From the NCBI GenBank assembly GCA_902776305.1, contig CACYPS010000007.1, forward strand, positions 24,288 to 88,287: DNA of 64,000 nt. Direction: 5' to 3'. The DNA is from an uncultured Lachnospiraceae bacterium. Lineage in GTDB: Bacteria; Bacillota; Clostridia; Lachnospirales; Lachnospiraceae. Shown one piece after another: positions 59,220-64,000 of this stretch. A program made the position numbers and the translations under genes. Within the stretch, counting starts at the first letter, position 1. Each line of letters starts with the position of its first letter. Under the pieces are notes generated by a model. The model made no database searches and was not told the DNA's origin. It was given only the letters and a program-made list of their open reading frames with translations.

Positions 59220-60071
59220 TCAGGCTCTCAGAGACGGTTCCTCATGTTCAACATTTGTCCATTTTTTGTCCCAGACCTGACGAATTTCTTTTATTTTGTC
59301 GCTGCGAAGCATGTAGATTCCGGCCACACACAGCCCGAGTGACAGAATGAAATCCACAATATTGTCAAAACTAATGCCGCCGGTAATGATTCCGTTTTCA
59401 GCAACGTCTGAAGCCATGCCGATCGCCATGATATCGTGCAGAGCATGTGCGATCATCACAGGCAATAAGGATCCGCAGCGCATGTAGTTCGCTGCCAGGA
59501 AAACGCCTAAGAATCCCGCATCAAATACCTGGAAGAGTGTTCTGAGCGGATTAGCTCCTGCGGCTGCATTTAGTGCATGGATCAAGCCGAACGCGATGCC
59601 GGATATGATGGCTGCCTGCAGGAATTTATCTTTCTTTCTCCACTGTCTGAGTAAAGTGGCGATTATCAGTCCTCGGAAACAAAATTCTTCCATCACTCCG
59701 GCGATGATAGATGTTTCGATGATGCTGCCGCTCATATGAAATGCCAGAGTGTTTCTCTTGAAAATAAAAGTATATGCTAAATTGATAGCCCAGTATGCCA
59801 CAAACGGAAGAAGCAGGAAAAACCCTTCGGATAGATTGCCGTTCAGCATTCCGGAGAATTCCGGACTGAACCATTTTTTATAGAGCAGTAAAAATATACC
59901 TGTGAAGACGAACAAACCGATCAGGCCGAAAATCCAGTCGAGTGTTGCAAGTGATCCCGCAGCAGCAAGAGGTGCCTTAAATATGAAAGGCCCTATTGGG
60001 ATCAAAGCAGTGCCCAGCAGTGACAATAATACAGATGCAAGTACAGGCTTACCGGTCACAAAACGATGCAT
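59220..60071 (-). CDS. CPBP-family intramembrane metalloprotease
   Basis: 283 residues, about eight membrane segments. CPBP (Abi) motifs: motif 1 MEEFCFRG, motif 2 FGLIHALNA, motif 3 MIAHALHD. Such proteins process prenyl-like or signal peptides, or confer bacteriocin self-immunity. ATG 60071 is preferred (AAAGGAAG 10 bases upstream); earlier in-frame ATGs at 60117 and 60188 have no ribosome binding site. Divergent from the helicase gene. Confidence 0.87.
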   Translation of the reverse strand: MHRFVTGKPVLASVLLSLLGTALIPIGPFIFKAPLAAAGSLATLDWIFGLIGLFVFTGIFLLLYKKWFSPEFSGMLNGNLSEGFFLLLPFVAYWAINLAYTFIFKRNTLAFHMSGSIIETSIIAGVMEEFCFRGLIIATLLRQWRKKDKFLQAAIISGIAFGLIHALNAAAGANPLRTLFQVFDAGFLGVFLAANYMRCGSLLPVMIAHALHDIMAIGMASDVAENGIITGGISFDNIVDFILSLGLCVAGIYMLRSDKIKEIRQVWDKKWTNVEHEEPSLRA

Positions 60072-60314
60072 TGTTCGTTTACTTCCTTTATTCTCCACGG
60101 TGTATAGGTTTCCTTTCATTGCGCTGTGTTTATAGTTTCGTACTGTGTTTCTGTGGTATTTAGTATAGTATAACACATAATATAACATGAGGAGGATAAC
60201 TCCTTTTTGTTCTTACTGTCTTTCGTAATTTATATTCTTTCGGGCGTGTGGTACAATTATTTTATTCTTCATATAATAAACACTTATCTCTGGTGGGGAA
60301 ATCCGGGACGAAAT

Positions 60315-62558
60315 ATGGAAAAACCAAATTGGAAAGAATTGAAAAAATTTCACGAACTGCTCCTGGAACTGGAACGGGTATTTTCAGCTGTTCTGACTGA
60401 TGAGACTCGACAGGAACAGGAGGTGCGAAGTGCATTTGAAATGTCTTTAAGGGCAAATGCCGGTCGTTCCCTCGCGCAGATCCCTGTCGATGAGCTGAGA
60501 AAATCGAGGGCCGGTATTCGCACGGCAGCACTCAAAGATGCCGGGTTCGTGACCCTTTCGGATTTGGCAAATGCCTCGGACGCACAAATCTGCATCGTTG
60601 ACGGCGTCGGCGAAAAACAGGTATCGTCCATACGGAATATTATTGCCGAGTTCATGAATAATATTCTGGATTATACTTCTGTGAGAATCGATCCGGATGA
60701 CGATTCCGGGGAGAATAATAATCTTATATGTGCTGTCTCACGGTACAGAATGGGACAGAAGATCCGGTCATCGGCAGCTCCTGTTTGTCAGGTTCTGCAT
60801 TCCTTTGTGGCAGATATCGGGACTGCGCTCGTTATAAAGAACGGTTTTCACTGGGTCTTCTCCGGAAGAAAAGCCAAAGAGAGCACCGTATGGGCATATA
60901 ATGAATTGAAAAGTTTCTTTCTCTCCGACCGGTATGCGGAGATAAAAGAACTTACACAGATGTACCGGCGGGCTTCCGAGATCGGAATTATCGATGCCAG
61001 GGTGGATTTTTCCCACAATGCAGCCGAGTTCTATGCCATCCTTGAAAAACTGAACGGAAGAAAGATCTCGAAGTCTTTGATTTACAGCAGTATTCCGGAG
61101 CAGCTGGCGGCGGAGATCGATGATGTAAGACTTGAACTTGGATCTTTTCGGGGAAATCTTCGCGCTTATCAGGAATTCGGAACAAAGTACATACTGCATC
61201 AGGGACGTGTTCTTCTGGGCGATGAAATGGGGCTCGGAAAGACGATTCAGGCGATCGCGGCAATGGTTCATATATCTGCAGGTTCTCCCGACGGGAGATT
61301 TCTCGTCGTTTGTCCTGCGGGGGTGCTGGTGAACTGGTGCAGAGAAATAAAGAAGTTCAGTGCGCTTCCGGTTCATCTGTTGCACGGACCTTTTCTTGAG
61401 GACTCATTCGAAAACTGGAGGCAGGGGGCTGGCTGTGCTGTCACCAATTATGAGTCGATGGGCAAGATTATAGACCGGATCGATGAGCTCATGCATCTTG
61501 ATATGTTGATTGTTGACGAGGCACACTATATTAAGAATCCTGACGCCAAGAGGACTGAGTATATTCGAAGACTTGAAAATGAAAGCACCCGAATCCTGCT
61601 CATGACCGGAACACCCGTCGAGAACCGGGTCAGTGAGATGTGCGCTCTGATTGATTTTATCAGACCGGATATGGCGAAAGAAGTGAGGGAAAAAGCATAC
61701 ATGTCAGCGGCTCCGGAATTCCGGGAGATGCTGGCGCCTGTTTATCTGCGCCGTCAGAGGGATATGGTCCTCGATGAACTGCCACCGATTGAGGAGATAC
61801 AGGAGTGGTGCAGTCTTGAACCGGCGGATCTTGCAGCCTATGCAGCCTGCGTCGCGGAAAAGAACTTTACTGCTATGCGGCGAGTGGGCTTTCACCTTGA
61901 TGACGCGTCCGTTACTTGCAAGGGAAAGAGACTCGCGGAACTCTGTGAGGAAGCGAAGGCGGAAGGCAGAAAGGTCATTGTCTATTCGTTTTTCCGTGAA
62001 ACGATCAGTAAGGTTTCCGACCTTCTGAAAGAAGAGTGTGCCGGAGTCATAACCGGGAGCACCGATACAATAGAAAGACAGAAAATCATCGACCGATTCA
62101 GCGGACAGGAAACCAAGGCAGAGTCGGTATCTATGGAAGCCGGCAGCAGTGAAAGAGCGAATGGGACAGACGGGAGGAATGTGCTCATTTGCCAGATACA
62201 GGCCGGAGGAACGGGACTTAATATTCAGGCGGCAAGTATTGTTATATTCTGTGAACCTCAGATCAAACCATCATTGACCAATCAGGCTATAGCCCGGGTG
62301 TACCGGATGGGACAGGTGAGAAATGTTCTTGTCTACCATCTTCTGTGTGAAAATACAGTTGACGAAGCTATGATCAGGCTGCTGGAAGAAAAACAAAAGG
62401 AGTTCGATATCTATGCAGACGAGTCTGCTATGGCGGATGCGACGGAAGGGCTTTTTGACAGAGAGTGGATCAGACAGTATATAGAAGAAGAAAACAGGAA
62501 GTATCTGCCGGCTGTGGCGGATCCGCTTAAGATTACATCCAAAGAAGATAAGAGTTGA
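60315..62558 (+). CDS. SNF2-family helicase
   Basis: About 747 residues. A helix-hairpin-helix-like segment (LSDLANASDAQICIVDGVGEKQVSSI) leads to the SNF2 ATPase: I DEMGLGKT, Ia CPAGVLVNWCREIKKF, II DEAH, III LMTGTPVENR, V QAGGTGLNIQ, VI AIARVYRMGQ. It probably remodels protein-DNA or RNA polymerase complexes (RapA/HepA-like). No Zn-finger SWIM domain is seen. Weak ribosome binding site; ATG 60315 is favoured over 60207 because the latter would add a leader that reads like intergenic sequence. Confidence 0.88.
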   Translation: MEKPNWKELKKFHELLLELERVFSAVLTDETRQEQEVRSAFEMSLRANAGRSLAQIPVDELRKSRAGIRTAALKDAGFVTLSDLANASDAQICIVDGVGEKQVSSIRNIIAEFMNNILDYTSVRIDPDDDSGENNNLICAVSRYRMGQKIRSSAAPVCQVLHSFVADIGTALVIKNGFHWVFSGRKAKESTVWAYNELKSFFLSDRYAEIKELTQMYRRASEIGIIDARVDFSHNAAEFYAILEKLNGRKISKSLIYSSIPEQLAAEIDDVRLELGSFRGNLRAYQEFGTKYILHQGRVLLGDEMGLGKTIQAIAAMVHISAGSPDGRFLVVCPAGVLVNWCREIKKFSALPVHLLHGPFLEDSFENWRQGAGCAVTNYESMGKIIDRIDELMHLDMLIVDEAHYIKNPDAKRTEYIRRLENESTRILLMTGTPVENRVSEMCALIDFIRPDMAKEVREKAYMSAAPEFREMLAPVYLRRQRDMVLDELPPIEEIQEWCSLEPADLAAYAACVAEKNFTAMRRVGFHLDDASVTCKGKRLAELCEEAKAEGRKVIVYSFFRETISKVSDLLKEECAGVITGSTDTIERQKIIDRFSGQETKAESVSMEAGSSERANGTDGRNVLICQIQAGGTGLNIQAASIVIFCEPQIKPSLTNQAIARVYRMGQVRNVLVYHLLCENTVDEAMIRLLEEKQKEFDIYADESAMADATEGLFDREWIRQYIEEENRKYLPAVADPLKITSKEDKS

Positions 62559-62641
62559 CACATGCCGATCCATGCAGCGACCGGCAAAAGATAGATGACG
62601 CATAAAGAGATATAGTTAAGAAAAATATAACGGAGGAAGAT

Positions 62642-63730
62642 ATGCAGGAGATTACGAAGATAGTTATTACCGGAGGACCCTGTGCCGGAAAGACAACAGC
62701 TATGAATTGGATCCGGAATTCTTTCGCCAGAAAGGGATATACTGTCCTTTTTGTGCCGGAAACAGCGACTGAATTGATCAGCGGCGGCGTAGCGCCGTGG
62801 ACTTGCGGGACAAATTATGAATATCAGGTCTGCCAGATGGCTCTTCAGCGGTTCAAGGAGGAGACGTTTCAGAAGGCAGCGCGGACCATGCCGCAGGAGA
62901 AGATCCTTATCGTCTGCGACCGTGCCGAGTTCGATAATAAAGCCTATATGACAGAGGGGGAATTTGTAAGAATCCTTGATAAGATGGGTTTTACAGAAGA
63001 ACAGATGTATGCCGAGTATGATGCTGTGTTTCATCTGGTTACAGCTGCTAACGGCGCCGAAGAGTTTTATTCGCTTGCGAACAATGCCGCCAGATATGAG
63101 ACGGTCGAGCAGGCCATCGCTCTGGACGATACTCTGATTCGATGCTGGTCGGGGCATCCTCATTTTTCTGTGATCGGCAACAATATGGGATTTGAGGAAA
63201 AGATGAGAACCCTCATAACAGAGATTTCGAATTTTCTCGGGGAAAAGGAGCCGAGAGCGACCAAGCGCAAGTTCCTGATTGCGTACCCGGATGTGCATAT
63301 TTTGGAAAATATGGAGAACTGCCACAAGGTGGATGTCGTTCGTACTTATTTGAAATCTGAAGAGAATGAGGAGATCCGTATACGCAAGAGGGGAATAGGA
63401 GATTACTATACATATTCCCTTCATGCAAAGACGATGGCACAAAACGGCGAACCCGTCGAGACGGAGAGCCAGTTGACCGAGGATGAATACGAGGTACTTC
63501 TGAAACAGGCAGACCCGCATATGCGTGAAATTCGCAAAACAAGATATTGCTTCACATATAATGAACTTTACTTTGAGCTGGATCTGTATTCGCTGTGGAG
63601 ACATCAGGCAATCGTAGAAGTGGAGACAAATAACGGAACGGGACGCATTCAGTTCCCCGACTTTGTGAAAGTTCAGCAGGAGCTGACAGGTCTCGCTGAG
63701 TACAAAAATGCGTCTCTTGCAAAAAAATAA
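62642..63730 (+). CDS. AAA ATPase fused to CYTH-like domain
   Basis: 362 residues. The N-terminal P-loop domain has Walker A TGGPCAGKTTAM and FVPETATELI, CDRAEFDNKAYM. The C-terminal half (RKFLIAYPDVHILENMENCHKVDVVRTYLKSEENEEIRIRKRG and FELDLYSLWRHQAIVEVE) is a CYTH-type triphosphate tunnel domain. This AAA_28-CYTH pair is known in Firmicutes but its substrate is unclear, maybe a nucleoside or thiamine triphosphate, or polyphosphate. GGAGGAAG precedes the ATG. It follows the helicase by 83 bases. Confidence 0.87.
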   Translation: MQEITKIVITGGPCAGKTTAMNWIRNSFARKGYTVLFVPETATELISGGVAPWTCGTNYEYQVCQMALQRFKEETFQKAARTMPQEKILIVCDRAEFDNKAYMTEGEFVRILDKMGFTEEQMYAEYDAVFHLVTAANGAEEFYSLANNAARYETVEQAIALDDTLIRCWSGHPHFSVIGNNMGFEEKMRTLITEISNFLGEKEPRATKRKFLIAYPDVHILENMENCHKVDVVRTYLKSEENEEIRIRKRGIGDYYTYSLHAKTMAQNGEPVETESQLTEDEYEVLLKQADPHMREIRKTRYCFTYNELYFELDLYSLWRHQAIVEVETNNGTGRIQFPDFVKVQQELTGLAEYKNASLAKK

Positions 63731-63749
63731 AAGAAAAATAAAATAATGC

Positions 63750-63778
63750 TTGCAAAAGGAAAGATGAGGTGGTATTAT
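63750..63778 (+). promoter_or_regulatory. Upstream promoter of the right-edge leader (P1)
   Basis: TTGCAA (63750-63755) and TATTAT (63773-63778), spacer 17. Confidence 0.7.
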
Positions 63779-63844
63779 ATTTTTCGCGCCTCAAAAGAGG
63801 ACGGCGAAACAACTTCAAAGGAAATCAAAAAGTTAAAATAATTC

Positions 63845-63873
63845 TTGACAGAATAAAGAACATTTGATATCCT
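63845..63873 (+). promoter_or_regulatory. Downstream promoter of the right-edge leader (P2)
   Basis: TTGACA (63845-63850) and TATCCT (63868-63873), spacer 17. It lies 95 bases after P1, a tandem layout typical of rRNA operons. Confidence 0.75.
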
Positions 63874-64000
63874 ATAAAAGTTGCGGCGCAAGAATAAAAA
63901 GCGCCGAAGAGAACATTGATAACTGAACAGCGTAACACATCAAGACTCGAAAATTCTTTACAGTTTCGTAAAACGGAACAAACCAAAAAACAGTAATGTA
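63874..64000 (+). other. Probable leader of an rRNA operon
   Basis: GGCGC and GCGCC form a hairpin near 63886-63906, and GAACATTGATAACTGAACAG (about 63911-63930) resembles the conserved upstream region of Clostridial 16S genes. TTCTTTACAG near 63954 may act as a boxA. The 16S gene itself would start beyond 64000. Confidence 0.55.

Overview
The window looks like chromosomal DNA of an anaerobic low-to-mid GC Firmicute of class Clostridia, most likely a Lachnospiraceae-type gut bacterium. The grounds are Gram-positive surface genes (class B sortase, L,D-transpeptidase, lipoproteins, VanW protein), the order rpsF-ssb-rpsR / gdpP-rplI-dnaB, MutS2, YhaM, strong AGGAGG-type ribosome binding sites, and a leader at the right edge that resembles the upstream region of a Clostridial rRNA operon. 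This taxonomic call is inference; no database was searched.

Layout. 0-3.5 kb: the 5' part of a methyltransferase gene on the minus strand, divergent from a GH2 beta-galactosidase. 3.6-15.5 kb: a one-directional cluster for a cell-surface phosphopolymer, made of a polyprenyl glycosylphosphotransferase fused to DUF4422, a GT2, a Stealth phosphotransferase, GT8-TagF and GT2-TagF fusions, and an ABC exporter pair, closed by a terminator shared with a convergent membrane acyltransferase. 17-27 kb: an aminotransferase, then a surface-protein locus (L,D-transpeptidase, sortase B, sirtuin, papain-like protease with ricin-type repeats, cohesin-like membrane protein). 27.1-27.7 kb: repeats. 27.7-36.9 kb: housekeeping (rpsF-ssb-rpsR, gdpP-rplI-dnaB, glyA, a VanW protein, an AIRS-like protein). 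36.9-41.5 kb: a minus-strand mutS2-response regulator-histidine kinase unit. 41.6-46.6 kb: an HtrA-like protein with lost catalytic residues, a second repeat region, yhaM with a structured leader, and an rRNA uracil methyltransferase. 46.6-48.6 kb: mobile-element debris around a GNAT gene. 48.8-57.3 kb: accessory genes (hydrolases, flavodoxin-family protein, lipoproteins, an XRE regulator with a membrane protein, GNAT, HD, HIT). 57.5-60.1 kb: two related HAD genes (one with a ParB-like domain) and a CPBP protease on the minus strand. 60.3-63.7 kb: an SNF2 helicase and an AAA-CYTH protein. 63.7-64 kb: tandem promoters and leader, probably of an rRNA operon beyond the edge.

Main novelties: a 257-bp near-palindromic element present twice in opposite orientations plus a half copy, with expanded terminal repeats; a GAACGCC palindrome repeated at four sites, twice containing the stop codon of the preceding gene; a probable HtrA pseudoprotease; several multi-domain polymer synthases; a ParB-HAD fusion beside a HAD paralog; and a structured leader before yhaM. 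No tRNA genes, CRISPR arrays or intact transposases were seen.
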